This document shows, one piece after another, positions 10,418-22,165 of a stretch of DNA of 64,000 nucleotides. The notes beneath the pieces are model-generated. The model was not told the origin of the DNA. It did no database searches and saw nothing but the letters and a program-made list of their open reading frames with translations. Position 1 is the first letter of the stretch; every line of letters begins with the position of its first letter. A program made the position numbers and the translations under genes. Origin of the DNA: Antedon mediterranea (taxonomy: Eukaryota; Echinodermata; Crinoidea; Comatulida; Antedonidae); assembly GCF_964355755.1 (NCBI RefSeq), contig NC_092675.1:22298412-22362411 (forward strand), given 5' to 3'.

Positions 10418-12556
10418 GCTTTCCTTTAACTAGTGTCATCAGTGTTTTCTTGCCTAGTGCAAATTTCTTCATAGGATGAGTAGGGACTGCTGTACTCATA
10501 TGTGCTCAGTGTTCTTGGCTTGTTTCAAAGAATTTTATTATATAGGTTGTTGGTTAAGTCATGGAGTTATCTGACCATCATTTGCTGTATAGTACCGTAC
10601 TAATTTTTTAATCTTAATAATTAAATTAAATATTCTTTCTTTAAAACAATTTCCCTTTACAAAGGTCAATTTGTTAATGATGTATAATAGGATAACAAAG
10701 TTACTTTACACCTATTTCAAATTAAAATAAATTCCATCCTTTCCAGAAGGAAGAGAATTTCCTGCTGAATGCTATGCAAAATACACTTTAGTATAGCTTT
10801 CTTATCTGTCTGAATTTAATTTTAATAAAAGTGTGATTGGAGGTTTATTAATGTCAGTGTAGAAAGTTAAGAAATGTTAAGGATGTAATTTAGTTTGCTG
10901 CCATTATTAATATCTTTAAATTTGACAGCCTTACTCTCATAGGAATCCTTATGATGCCTTTTTGTCATTTTTTTTATACAAGAGACATTCTTTATAAAAA
11001 GATACCCCATCCCTTTCACACCCGTCCTCCTCCACCACCATTTTATGACTATGACGCTATGTTTTCTCTCCAGTAGTGGTGGTATTACAATAAATCTCGG
11101 CTCAAAACATCACATCAGAATTGGGAGATATTATATGAAAAGATACACAATATGGGTGCTTTACATAGCTTGCTGGTAAAACTTGATTTTAGCATATTAA
11201 TGCGTTTAGCACATACAATGCAAACTACAGATTTCAGGAAATCCCTTTATTTGCTATGCCACGTTGATATCCTGCTTGTGATAGACCTGATCTTGTTCAA
11301 TATATCGCCATAGTTTTGTTCCAGTAGGTTTATTTTGAATTTGTGTGTCCAACTTTTATATTTGTATCTTAAATAAAAGAATACTTTTTTATGCTTCTAT
11401 AAAGTGTATTTAATTAGTCTGACCCTATTTATGATAAGTTACTGTATAGTAGTATGTTTCCCTATTTAATTTTAGTCTTATTTTTATCAAGCCTTTCTAA
11501 ATACTCTATTTAAATATGTATGTTAACAGAGATTGATTACAGTCTACTATGCCACTCTCTGTATATTACAATGGTTGAACCTGGCACACTTCTAGATCCT
11601 TTGACGGGACATAGGAATGTCATACAAGATGTTACCATTGGTATTGTACTGGTTCATTCAAAGTAAAGCGGTAAAAGTTTTTTATCCAAAAATTCATGTG
11701 TTTCATATCAATCAACGTCTCAGTTATTGCGGGATTCCCTTTATGTACCATTTGGTATTGGAGGCGACTTTAATCAGAAAAATAAATTCTGCTGACAATG
11801 GAAAATACATTTTTTACCATTTTGGCACATTCTTATTCTATAAAAAAATATATATAATCTTGTACTTGTAATTTTGATAATAAAAAATCATTTTCGAGGC
11901 TGTGGTGTAACAATTATGTACATGGGGTCAGCAGGTCACATCTCATGCTGTGTTTCAATATGTTATTATGCATTGGAACTCTATACTTTACCTAGTATTA
12001 ATTATTGTAATTAATTTCACATGAAATAACTGATTATTTTACCTAGAAAGCCACTGAATACTTTAGACCTACTGGTTTTAAACCAACACATATAATATTA
12101 GTCTGTGTGGTATGGTACTGTATGGTAATATTGTACTGAATCAAGTACATATCTTGAAAAGATGGTCACATAATTATGTTTGTCTGATTTATATGTTAAT
12201 GTTATTGATACTGTATCAATATTATTTTAATTTTAATATGCTTTCAATTGATGCCATTATTATTTGTTTAATTAAGTATACCAATAAACTAAATATGTTA
12301 AAAAGATAAAAATATTTCACATTTGTTTCAGCGTTTCATCATATTTTTATATAGTATAGTTTATTATTAAAAACATTTATTCTTCCTAGAAATTACATTG
12401 CTTGCTCTAAAGTAAACGAAATGGTAACTTTTATTAATTTTACAGTTTATACCTGCTGTGGACAAAGAATAACAAACAATTAATTGTAGTCAATGAGTTC
12501 ATTGTTTTTTTCTTTAAACAATGTAATACAACAAAATATTTTTATATGGTGTCTAG
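10418..12556. other. AT-rich intergenic sequence
   Basis: Nothing recognisable was found. The short open frames are AT-rich (I, Y, F, N, K) and look random. Confidence 0.45.
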
Positions 12557-12680
12557 TCATTTCCTGAGATCCATCCCAACAATTTCCCGTTTGGATTCGG
12601 AACAGTCCGACTTTGTTTCCAACAGGATTAGGTTTTCCTGAAGGTCACGGCTCAAGAAGAAGTGATACTGTTTACTAGAC
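12557..12680 (-). other. Unassigned terminal-exon-like island
   Basis: The minus strand shows AGTAAACAG followed by a frame reading YHFFLSRDLQENLILLETKS, then CSESKREIVGMDLRK and a stop at 12557. Base composition is richer in G+C than the flanks. It could be a last coding exon after an AAACAG acceptor or a gene relic. No homologue is recognised and no partner exon was established. Confidence 0.3.
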
Positions 12681-13071
12681 ATTTCGTAAAGAACACATTT
12701 TTTAAAAACATGTTTCATAACACTATTAGAACAACTCAATTCATTTCAGAAAGATCACATTTTATAAAAAACTTATGTGGGAAATAAATCTAGGCTAGGA
12801 TCAACATTACAAAAACAAAGTTTTTATGAGAACCAAAATCCTTGTTTGCAAGTCTCCCACACATGGAATGGATCTTTTTCCATTAATACTGCAGTTTAAT
12901 AGGTTGTCTTCAAAATTTAACACAAAAATAATTGACATGATGAATTTATTAAACTCATGAATTGCCATTTTCAATATGTAAACAATGCGGCAATATACTG
13001 TATGACCTCTTATAATAATCCAAAATTTCAAATTGCTTGTCTAGTTTGTATGGTACATACTACTAGTTTAT

Positions 13072-13198
13072 ATAACCACAGTAGGTTTTATACATTGATA
13101 CAGTATAACTTAATATCAAATGTTATATTTAATCTTTAAGCAGTCAATATCTGTATAATATAACCACAGTAGGTTTTATACATTGATACAGTATAAAA
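13072..13198 (+). repeat. Direct repeat of about 40 bp
   Basis: A block starting TATAACCACAGTAGGTTTTA and running through ACATTGATACAGTATAA occurs at about 13072-13110 and again at about 13158-13196. The two copies look near-identical, 86 bp apart, consistent with a recent local duplication. Confidence 0.75.
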
Positions 13199-13199
13199 C

Positions 13200-14408
13200 A
13201 ATTTTCATATTATTGCGTCATTTGTCCTTTTCATGTTAATTAAAACTTTCTTGTCAGGTTTATGAAATGTATAATACCAACAAAATGTTTGTTATGTATT
13301 GATTTGACACCAGATGATTAACATCTGTGTACATGTCTTTGTATTTACATAGACCTTATCCCGTTCTGTGTACCAACACTTTCATCTGCACGTTCCTACA
13401 TTATGTACACACCATGTACCACGCCGTACGCAATGTTGGAATAGTTGTAATATCTAGAGGTGCCCAGCAGAAATGGTTGTTACTCTACTGTATGTTTAAG
13501 CCTATGAGATGAATTAATTATGAAAGTTAACATTATAATACTCAATACAGTACTTAATAGAGTCCACGTTTCTTTAACGGTCATAATCAGCAGTGCTTTA
13601 CATTATCATTACTTGCTTGAAATATATTCTAATTTTATATTTTAATAAGTTCTACTGATAGATGCCAATTGTATGTGCTGTACATGTGCACATATAGTAC
13701 CACATTAATGCCCAGTATGTGCGAAGCTTGTCACATGAGGAATATCATATAGATATACCATGCTTACAGAAGTATGTGCAAAGTTTATTGTGGTATGGGG
13801 AAAAGTTTACTTTCATTAATCACCCAATTATTGCAATCACACCATTGGAAATCTACCTTTCCCATGGGATATCAATATCAGATTGACAATATTTTCTTGT
13901 TTTCAGCCTTGTTAAAATTGGCTTACTTTTGCCGTGTACTTTCAGTCCCCAAGGCCAACTAACTTTTGTATTGATGTCAATCATAAATACTTTTAAAAAC
14001 ATTTAATTTTTCTTTGCCATAATTTCTCTTTGGAAGACCTTTTTAAGGAAGAATATTAGTTTCACTTCTGAAGGTTAGGTTTGTAAACACAAGGCCTAGA
14101 ACCTCCAGGGACCTCCAGGGTAATAAAGACAAAAACAAAGGTAATTTCTATTAATATTTATGCAAGTTAATGATATAAGAAATGGTAATAATTTTTTATC
14201 TTATGGTACTTAATAATGGTATCATGTGACGCAGGTATAACTTGCACTTACAAATTGATAGACTTTGTTTTATTTGTATTGTACTGCACATATGTATTTT
14301 ACTGTTCATTAGATTACCATAAAGCCTAGATTTTATTTATTTAAAAAAAATTATAATTTGTGCCCAGTTTATTTCTGTATTATACTATATTTTATTACTC
14401 AAAGATCT
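13200..14408. other. Intergenic sequence
   Basis: No gene is recognised. There is a short duplicated phrase ACCTCCAGGG around 14101-14120; otherwise the sequence is AT-rich. Confidence 0.4.
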
Positions 14409-14895
14409 ATTGAAGTGAAATAAAGAAAATTGTGTTTGTACAATGTGTAGTTCTGTTAATATTCATGTTTTTTTAATAAAGTATGTTTATTTCTGAATAA
14501 AGTCACTGTTTTAATATCATGTGATTACATGGAGGTATGTGAATGTCGGAAATGGTACTACACAATATTTGAATATATTGAAGTGAAATAAAAAAAAAAT
14601 TGTGTTTGTACAATGTGTAGTTAATACGCATGTTTTTTTAATAAAATGTGTTTATTTCTGAATAAATGCACTGTTTTAATATCATGTGATTATATGGAGG
14701 TATGTGAATGTCGGAAATGGTACTACACAATATTTGAATATATTGAAGTGAAATAAAAAAAATTGTTTTTGTACAATGTGTAGTTAATACGCATGTTTTT
14801 TTAATAAAATGAGTTTATTTCTGAATAAATGCACTGTTTTAATATCATGTGATTATATGGAGGTATGAATGATGTAGGAACTGGTCCCACAATAT
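14409..14895 (+). repeat. Tandem repeat, three copies of about 166 bp
   Basis: Units begin ATTGAAGTGAAATAAA at 14409, 14577 and 14742 (spacing 168 and 165 bp). Each contains TTGTACAATGTGTAGTT, AATAAA-rich segments and TTTTAATATCATGTGATTA. The third copy decays after about 14890. The units are non-coding. Confidence 0.88.
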
Positions 14896-15580
14896 TTGAA
14901 GTTGACGCGTACTATCAATTTCACGTAAATGAAATGTATTGCTTTAATTTCTATTGGTGTCCTTTAGATAAATAATTACATACGGTGTTTGGAAATTACA
15001 AGATAGTTTGGCAACGAGTTCTGCAACATTGCATGGTAGTAGACCTGGCCTAGATTACCAGGGTAATTAAATTGTGTTTTTAGTTTGCAGTTTTTGGATA
15101 TTGTCTACATGATGCAGTCGTACCGTATAGACGTCCCTAACCGAAATAAACCTAATGCATAAAGATAATTATTGATTGAAAGAATTTTTTTTTATAGAGC
15201 AGTTTTCTTACCATTTTTCTAATCCACAACACAAACACCCCCTGCCCTACAAAAAAAAAACAATCCTAGTTATACATCCATTCGAATTGAAAATTAAAAC
15301 TCAGAAGCATATAATTCGCTACAGTATATTATAAATTAGGCATCTCAACAGAAATTACAAATTGCTGTATTCTATTCGTTGATTTATGTAAAAATTCATA
15401 TAATAGCAATATTATTGTAATTTCATTCAATAATTATTTGCATAACAATAATAATTTCCTCTTCACAATGACATTGCCTTCCTTATAATTGCATTTTGTC
15501 TTTGACTGTTTTCAAGTCAACCCACTAATACTGTACATCAATGTTGTTAATAATGGTGAAAATGATGATCATTTTTTGGT
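14896..15580. other. AT-rich intergenic sequence
   Basis: No recognisable features beyond homopolymer runs. Confidence 0.4.
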
Positions 15581-15830
15581 GGTTTTTAATTGTTGTGTAG
15601 TTGTGGTTGGTTGATGTAATTATCGTGTAGGACGAAGATGTTGACGGATGTTTCTGTGATGATTGGTGGTGGTGTTGAGGAGTAGGAGGAGGTACTACTT
15701 GGTGCTCGCGTTGTTGTGGTTGTGGCAGTATGATGACGCCGAACGGTGGTGGTGGTGTTGGTTCATGTGATGACAATGGTTTTAAAAACTAGTGATGATG
15801 ATTGATGGTGGTGGTTGTGGGGATTACGTT
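15540..15830. repeat. Degenerate GGT/GAT-rich simple repeat
   Basis: The plus strand is rich in imperfect GGTGGT, GTTGTGGTTG and GATGATGATT runs. The minus-strand reading frame here (P, H, Q and T runs) reflects the simple repeat and not a protein. Confidence 0.7.
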
Positions 15831-16365
15831 GCAATGATTACAATGAGATTTACATGACGATGACGATTGTGATGGTTGCGATTCTGATTAACCACTACGA
15901 TGAAAACAATTATGAACTACGTGAAATGAAACTAATAACGTTACAAACGTTTGAAGATTTGGCTTCAAAAATTGAATATTACAATCAATTCTTAATTAAT
16001 GATATTCTCACGGAACTGTTGATATAATGTGTCTGACAGCAACCTACCAGCTCAGTATGATAAAAAAAAAAAGCCTCAGCATAGATCAAGTGCTAAATAA
16101 TATATCGTCGATCTTAAATTTTATTACTTTGATGTAGATTATAATTCATAACAGGATTCATATTGGGGCTGATTCGGGCTTTTAAAATGGGGTAATTAAT
16201 TGGGATTCTATCAAATACAACAGTCTATTTTCACCCCATCTCTCCCACCCCTTCCCAACATTCAAGATCCGCCTGTAAAATGCATCCATATTGAGACAAT
16301 ATAACTAGATAGATACATTGCTTCTCTCTGATTTAATAAACGGGATATATTTGAATTTGTTGTTT
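15831..16365. other. Intergenic sequence
   Basis: No gene recognised. Confidence 0.4.
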
Positions 16366-16370
16366 TCAGT

Positions 16371-16440
16371 CCGGATTCAAACCCATAATGACTTACAGAT
16401 CTCATAGCCCGAGTGGGCAAAACATCTTTCTACTTGATGA
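16371..16440 (-). mobile_element. tRNA-derived SINE remnant
   Basis: On the minus strand, a B-box-like GGTTTGAATCC lies in ATTATGGGTTTGAATCCGG. It is preceded by an anticodon-arm-like stretch (CACTCGGGCTATGAGATCTG) of the form seen in tRNA-derived SINE heads. The 5' part (A box) is poorly preserved, so this is a decayed head and not a functional tRNA. Confidence 0.4.
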
Positions 16441-16730
16441 TTCTCTGACATAAATTAATAACAGTTACTGTATCAAGTAGTATAATAGTGTTATATTAAA
16501 TAGCTACTTTTAGCATTTAATTTGCTGTACGAGACACCATGAAAGATTGCAGTGTCACCTTTGATCAATTTTATCTTCATGTGGATCGCGATGATTGGTA
16601 GTACTGCGCCACCTTGATTTAAACTTTCGAGATTTGTTGACAATAGCAACACCGAAGATGAAATGAAAAGATCATGGTGAATACTAATATTGGGCGCCGA
16701 TTATTTAAAGAATAAACATGCGTTCGTATC

Positions 16731-16979
16731 AAAACCGTACCATTTTCATCAGGGTTTGTACACGCGCGTACACAAACCATTACCATTTTGTTATCAGTGT
16801 TTGCACCGCGCGTACAAAAACCGTACCATTTCAACAGGGTTGAACACGCGCGTACAAATCCGTACCATCACAGTTTGAACGCGTGTGTACAGGAACCGCA
16901 CCATTTCAACCAGTTTCAACAGAGTTGAACGCGGGCGTAAAAATCTGTATCATTACAGTTTGAACGCATGTGTACATCA
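16731..16979 (+). repeat. Degenerate minisatellite with CGCGCGTAC cores (about six units)
   Basis: Units of roughly 36-48 bp each start with a form of AACCGTACCATTT and end with a form of GTTGAACACGCGCGTACA. The core GTACACGCGCGTAC is a near-palindrome. Local CpG density is far above the surroundings. Open frames on both strands here are repeat artefacts. Confidence 0.75.
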
Positions 16980-17238
16980 AGAAGTGCACGTTCTTTCAAA
17001 TTGAAACAGTTCTTCTAAAACAGCATATACTCCAAAATGACTACGGAAAATCTCTTTTTAATAAATACAAAACATTCACACTAATCGTTTATAAGTTCAT
17101 TAAAAAAAATAGCTATTGTAGGTACCGGTATGTATCGATAGGTTGGTTACGTTTTACTTGTCGAGTCGTCAAATTTGGTTTAAAATGATTATTCGCGCGT
17201 GCCAATTTTGTTTGTCTTTGGGATGACACCGACGAATA

Positions 17239-17526
17239 TTGTCTGTATTAGAATTTATGAATTTCATTAAAGTGAACGGTCCCTTTAATGAAATTATAAC
17301 TTGTAGCATCACGCTTTTGGCATTGATTTTTGGAACAGGCTTCATAATAGAGATCAACACAGGAAATGTATGTCTTACACTAGAGCAGTGCTTAGGTGAA
17401 CTCTTGTGTGCTAGTCTCCCTCCGGAATGGCGAACCTTCATGCTCAATTTCACCATCAGCATCTATGTTATAAAGCCGTTTGGGAATTTCCAAGCGCTTC
17501 CCTACAGGATTCAATACCTAATCTAA
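17239..17526 (+). other. Unassigned coding-like island, weakly dynein-heavy-chain-like
   Basis: The frame holds FMNFIKVNGPFNEIITC, then LTLEQCLGELLCASLPPEW, then KPFGNFQ, and a stop. The spacing of FN...I, the LxxLLxxxxPxxW motif and the following KPxG resembles the C-terminal cap region of dynein heavy chains. The match is only partial, no neighbouring exons were found, and the opposite strand is also open. If real, it is most likely a relic. Confidence 0.22.
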
Positions 17527-17650
17527 TAAACTTATCTGGAAAAGTATGGGATTTTTTAGATATTATATCTTTTTTTTTGTTTTTTTTATTTCAATATATT
17601 CTTAATTATTTTAAAATCGCGTTTAAAAGTCATATAATATGTTTTAAGTG

Positions 17651-17787
17651 ATTGGTCAGATATTTTGCCCTACTCTGACGTAATTTGTACTTCATACAAG
17701 ATTACTTGCGAACAAATTCGCAAGTAATTCTCGGGTGGGACTCGAACCCACGACCTCCAGATCACTAGCCTGGCGTTCATACCTATT
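17651..17787 (-). mobile_element. tRNA-derived SINE, truncated copy
   Basis: This element shares two blocks with the fuller copy at 51392-51545. One is the tRNA-like head (B box GGTTCGAGTCC within GTGGGTTCGAGTCCCACCCG, minus strand). The other is a body segment ending in TACGTCAGAGTAGGG. It has lost the A-box end, diverging after CATACCT near 17786. An insertion (ATTACTTGCGAACAAATTCG region) separates head and body compared with the other copy. Confidence 0.8.
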
Positions 17788-18950
17788 TACAGTAGTTTAA
17801 TACAATTAAAACCATGTTTTATTGATTGTGATTGTATATTTAATCATCGAAGGCCAATAATGTTATATAATGATTATTGAGAGGTAACTACGTTTGAACT
17901 TTACCATGGAATCATGATCCACGCGTTAATTAAATTATTATTAACCAACAATGTTGTCTGTCGTCATATTATGTTAATTAAAGACTGCTTTTAACAAATT
18001 ATTATTATTATTGTTTAAAATGCACTGTCATTAATTAGCTATAGGCCCATAACACTAAAATAATGACTCAGTAAATTAAGATTTGACTTTATCTTTATTT
18101 TTACTTTATTTTACTCTTGACTTGTCCTCTTCCAAGGCTATGTATAGGACTGAATCACATTTTATTAGGAGGGACTCACATTTGAATGCTGTTGGGGATA
18201 TTTTTTGGTTTGCTAAATTTGTTATTCTATGTATTATTATGTGTTTATATATTTAAATGTTTATATTTTGTTTTTCAATTCAGAGTAAGACTAAAAAAAA
18301 GATGTATACCCATGAAAGTTATAAAAAAAAGAAACATGTTGTGTATCAGTGTGAAATTTTGATGAACAAAATAGGTTTTTTAATTAATTTTAAAAGAATC
18401 GAAAGTGGTTGAAATGTTGAAGAAAAAAAAACCGATTGGATGCAACGAAGTGTCGAAAACATTACGTGGGTTGGAACAGAGCACTGGTTCGGTTTGACAG
18501 AGAAACGAGGGCGACGGGATAGAACACATCGAGGAACACGTTTAGTAATACAGTATAAGATAGGCAGGGTAATAATAATTCTTTAAAACTACTACCTATC
18601 AGTGATCTAAATATGTTATATATCAGGATATATCCACATAACTCTGTTTGACGGTATTGAGTGTTTACCGAGTGTGTTAGCACTTATCATGTTATCAGTT
18701 TTAGTAATCGCAATTGACATAAGTCATTACCATGGAGGGTTCACTGCATCGGTCCCAGGAAAAGAATAATTATGTGTTTTGAAAAATTCCGCCACACCCC
18801 CTTTAGTTTTTAGTTTGTGAATTACTAATTACATGCATGGAAAAACTTTATTGTTTATAGTCAAATCATAAAAAATCTTATGGTATAGTACACAATTCTC
18901 CTACACTATACTGTATATAGGCCTATATGTTTTATTTCATGATTTTATTT
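17788..18950. other. AT-rich intergenic sequence
   Basis: No gene or clear repeat recognised. Confidence 0.4.
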
Positions 18951-18954
18951 TTGC

Positions 18955-19340
18955 ATCGTTTCTTTAAAAATGAGAATTGAATGAACTTTCCATAGGTCAT
19001 TTTATAGTTTTAATCAAGTTAATCACTTCTGTAAAAAAGAAAAATATTAATGATTTAACTTATAAAAAGACAAAATAGGCCTAAACGGTTAATTTTAATA
19101 CAAACAAATATCATTTTGTAGTTTTAATCAAGTTAATCACTTCTGTAGAAAAAAAAACCCGAAAAAGAAAATAATGATTTCACTTATAAAAAGACAAAAT
19201 AGGCCTAAACGGTTAAGTTTAACCAAAAAAAACCCCATTCCATTGACTTTTTTTCCCTTTAAATTACATGGGTTTTTCAGGTTAAATAATTCTCTTTTTT
19301 CAATCCAATTTTTCAACGAAGTCAATAATATTTGACATTA
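18955..19340 (+). repeat. Dispersed repeat family, one partial and one longer copy in tandem
   Basis: A block containing TTTTAATCAAGTTAATCACT and ACTTATAAAAAGACAAAATA, ending AGGCCTAAACGGTTAA, occurs at about 18990-19095 and again at about 19115-19215. The second copy continues into CCATTGACTTTTT and a TTTAAATTACATGGG segment. A third, diverged copy lies at about 55600-55810. This marks an interspersed family, probably a non-autonomous transposon; no ends were defined. Confidence 0.7.
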
Positions 19341-19920
19341 AAATTAAATAGTCAACAAAGCAAATTGACAATATTATTTTTTAGGGGGACAATTGTATCT
19401 AACTGGACTTATACACCAATGAACATAATATTACAAGCTTTGTTTGAATTCAGTCAGCGATATCTGTTCGATATGTGTTACTGGAAGTTACCGACGTAAC
19501 AACTTACCTATTGTGGGGATATACTGTAGTTACCAATGTAACAATCTGTAGACCTAATTTGAGAAATAAAAGAAAACACAAATTCCCAACATATTTTTAT
19601 AATAATTACCGTATTTAATTGAGGGGATTTCCCCTGGGAAAAAAATCAGTCGATTAATTGTTTCAGTTCATAACTATACTCTCATATTGCTCGAAGGCGC
19701 CTTTTTGTATTTACGGTACTTGGTTTCGAGAGTGAAAAGGTTTTTTTTTTCATATTTTTAATTATTAGTTTTGAAAAACAACATATCGAACATCATTTTT
19801 GTTGACTTTGTACATTATTATTATCAATAATAACAGTAATATACAATTTAAAATGATATAATGTTTTGATCATAATCATAGTTAATATTATTATGTTATC
19901 GTTATTGTTATCTTATCTTA
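19341..19920. other. AT-rich intergenic sequence
   Basis: No gene recognised. Confidence 0.4.
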
Positions 19921-20175
19921 ATTACCATTATTGTAATTAGGAGAATACCTTTTCTCTTTTCGGGGGTGGGCGTTATCCACTAGACCGCAGGCCTGTGGGG
20001 TAATTGGGGGTAAAACAGGACTTCTACTAGAGAGAATCTGTGTCCGCTCACCATGAATGACAAGCCTGGCTAGTGTCTGGGTACGGTATACCCATCGTAC
20101 ATCATGGTCAGTGAGGGTAATGTTTTTGCTAAACCTGCTTGAGCTTTCCAACTGGATCGGAAATATATTCTATAG
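19918..20175 (-). other. Unassigned coding-like island
   Basis: On the minus strand, after an ATCCAG acceptor-like site (about 20160-20165), the frame reads ESSSRFSKNITLTDHDVRW, then VYRTQTLARLVIHG, where a GTGAGC donor-like site follows. If the donor is ignored the frame continues through ERTQILSSRSPVLPPITPQA to a stop at 19918. The VRW-x-Y pattern is faintly immunoglobulin-like, but this is not secure. Composition is richer in G+C than the flanks. It is a candidate internal exon or relic. Confidence 0.3.
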
Positions 20176-20675
20176 TATGACAACACGATTTGACATAAAG
20201 AAACAAATGCCATACGAACTATCAGAAGCCGTGATTAGAGACTTAAGACTTTAAGTTGGTTCACTAGTTTAACCGGAAAATGACAATTTAGTTGTTTGCG
20301 AGAAAGGAACAGTTTGTCAAAAAAAATGCTTACACCTGTTTTGTTGGGCACCAACATGATACGCAGTTCGGGAAAATGCACTGTCCATTTGTACGATATG
20401 TGGTTGAAGAAATACAGATTATAGGCTATATTATCATCGTGTTTCAAATGAATACAGATGGTACTAATTAGAAAATAATGTTGAAATTAATGTTCCGTTT
20501 AATAAGCATAATGAGATGCCAAAGGCGATATAGTACACTGTACTAACATTTTAAGTAACATGCTTACTTCATGTTCTGTGTATAGTTTTCTTATCAATGT
20601 AGGCCAATGTTGCTTTAGATGGAAATTAATATACATATGAAGAAGATAAGATTGTCAAATGTCACTTTGTTTCAG

Positions 20676-20815
20676 GGCGATGGTCAAACATCCACGCCTT
20701 CCGATCCGATGAACTTACGATTGATGTCCAGGGTGTTTTGTACAAGGTTGAAGACAGATTTCCTCCAGTTTCTACGGTGACGGAAAACCCACGGGCAAAG
20801 TTCGTACGGCCCTGA
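20676..20815 (+). other. Candidate terminal coding exon with poly(A) signal
   Basis: A good acceptor (CTTTGTTTCAG, ending 20675) is followed by an open frame of 45 codons: RWSNIHAFRSDELTIDVQGV, LYKVEDRFPPVSTV, ENPRAKFVRP, stop at 20813-20815. AATAAA follows at 20834-20839. The block is GC-richer than its surroundings. The protein is not recognised and no upstream exon was identified. The minus strand is also open over part of it (FARGFSVTVETGGN), so strand is not certain. Confidence 0.38.
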
Positions 20816-20839
20816 TCAAATTATTTTTGTTTAAATAAA

Positions 20840-22165
20840 CAATTTTGTCAATTATGTTGATGAAACAAGTGATCACCCACACAATTACTGTACAACAATG
20901 ATTTTAAATGCAGTACTGTATTTCAACTTTCTTGAGGTGGGTCAAACCACCCTCTCCCGACATGAGTATTTCATTGTATTTATTATCCTGTATGTTATTG
21001 TGTATTGTGGAAATATATTGAATTGAACCTTGATAAAACGTTTATTTAAAGGGCTGAAGGAATTCAGGAAAAATTCAGCTGAATAGTAAACGTTGACAAA
21101 TTTAAAGATTTCATCCCCCACTAGGCCTACTTCTCTCGTTGATTGTCTTCTAGTTTGTGATAGTTATTCAGTCGTTTTTCGTCTCATAAATACACATAAT
21201 ACAATACACGAGACTGGAATAAATTTTCTTCATATTTTAAAATTTTATTCAGTGACCTTAAATTTCTTTTATACATAAAATACAAAGTAACATAAATTGA
21301 CTGTTGGCCGTCATGCGATCTTCTGGCCAAATATAATATATGTACACTTTCAGTCAACATCGCCGCCGTTCCCGCTCGCAGAAACTACAATGGTATTTAA
21401 CCTCAATAATTATAGAATTTTACTGGCAAATCAGATTTATTTGATTATGTACCGTTATTATTTTGGCAAAATATAGGATAACAATGACCAGCAGTTGCCC
21501 TCCTTAATAATTTATAACAATATTATCCACATATTATAATAATACTGATTTTAGATCGTTTTTTTAATAACTAAACGTAATGGTTCCAGCCCAACTAATT
21601 TAGCCTATCGAATTTGTATTTACAACGAAATTTTTTACTTTGACCTTTATTACGTATTCCGAAATATGGGAGATTATTTATTCGTGATATGGATTGTTGA
21701 TATAGCATTGGCCTAAAGAAGAGTACAAATAAAAACTGCTGGTACCGTACACTTTAAAGTCACGAGTTGAAACTCGTGACACGGACTTCACATTTAAAAA
21801 GATTACTGAACCATTGCATAAACCAATATTGATAAACGACACAATTGTCAACTTATTTTTACAATACTTTTAAAATGCATTATTCATTATAAATTTAGCA
21901 TACATTACTGTCTGGTCGTAAACAAATAATCTCTGTCATTTACAAAAATGCTGGTCTTACTTTTAGTTATTGTGTAGGCCTAGGTGACATATTCGAAGTA
22001 TGCACAGTATACCCGAATAAATATAAACATTATTACAAGTCTTTAAAAAAGTTGACATTTTTTGCTAAAGTAGTAGTACCCTATAAAATAAACTCCCTGT
22101 TTCTTTGTAGCGTTCAAGGCAAAATGTTCTTTTCATTCATTGTCTGTTTATCAAGTTTATGATGT
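20840..22165 (-). other. Region downstream of JUN (probable 3'UTR in its right part)
   Basis: No second gene is recognised. The sequence next to the JUN stop codon is AT-rich and probably 3'UTR. A minus-strand AATAAA (TTTATT on the plus strand, near 21675) is one possible end, but the transcript end cannot be fixed from sequence alone. Confidence 0.35.

Noticed and set aside
15525-15776. Pro/His-rich minus-strand frame
   Set aside because: It is the reading of a GGT/GTT simple repeat.
16619-16878. Open frames on both strands with CTRG/VCVRACTNP motifs
   Set aside because: They are products of the CGCGCGTAC minisatellite.
19960-20010. Another tRNA-derived head (minus strand GGTCTAGTGGATAACGCC resembles an A box)
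   Set aside because: No B box follows at the right distance, and the segment overlaps a coding-like frame.
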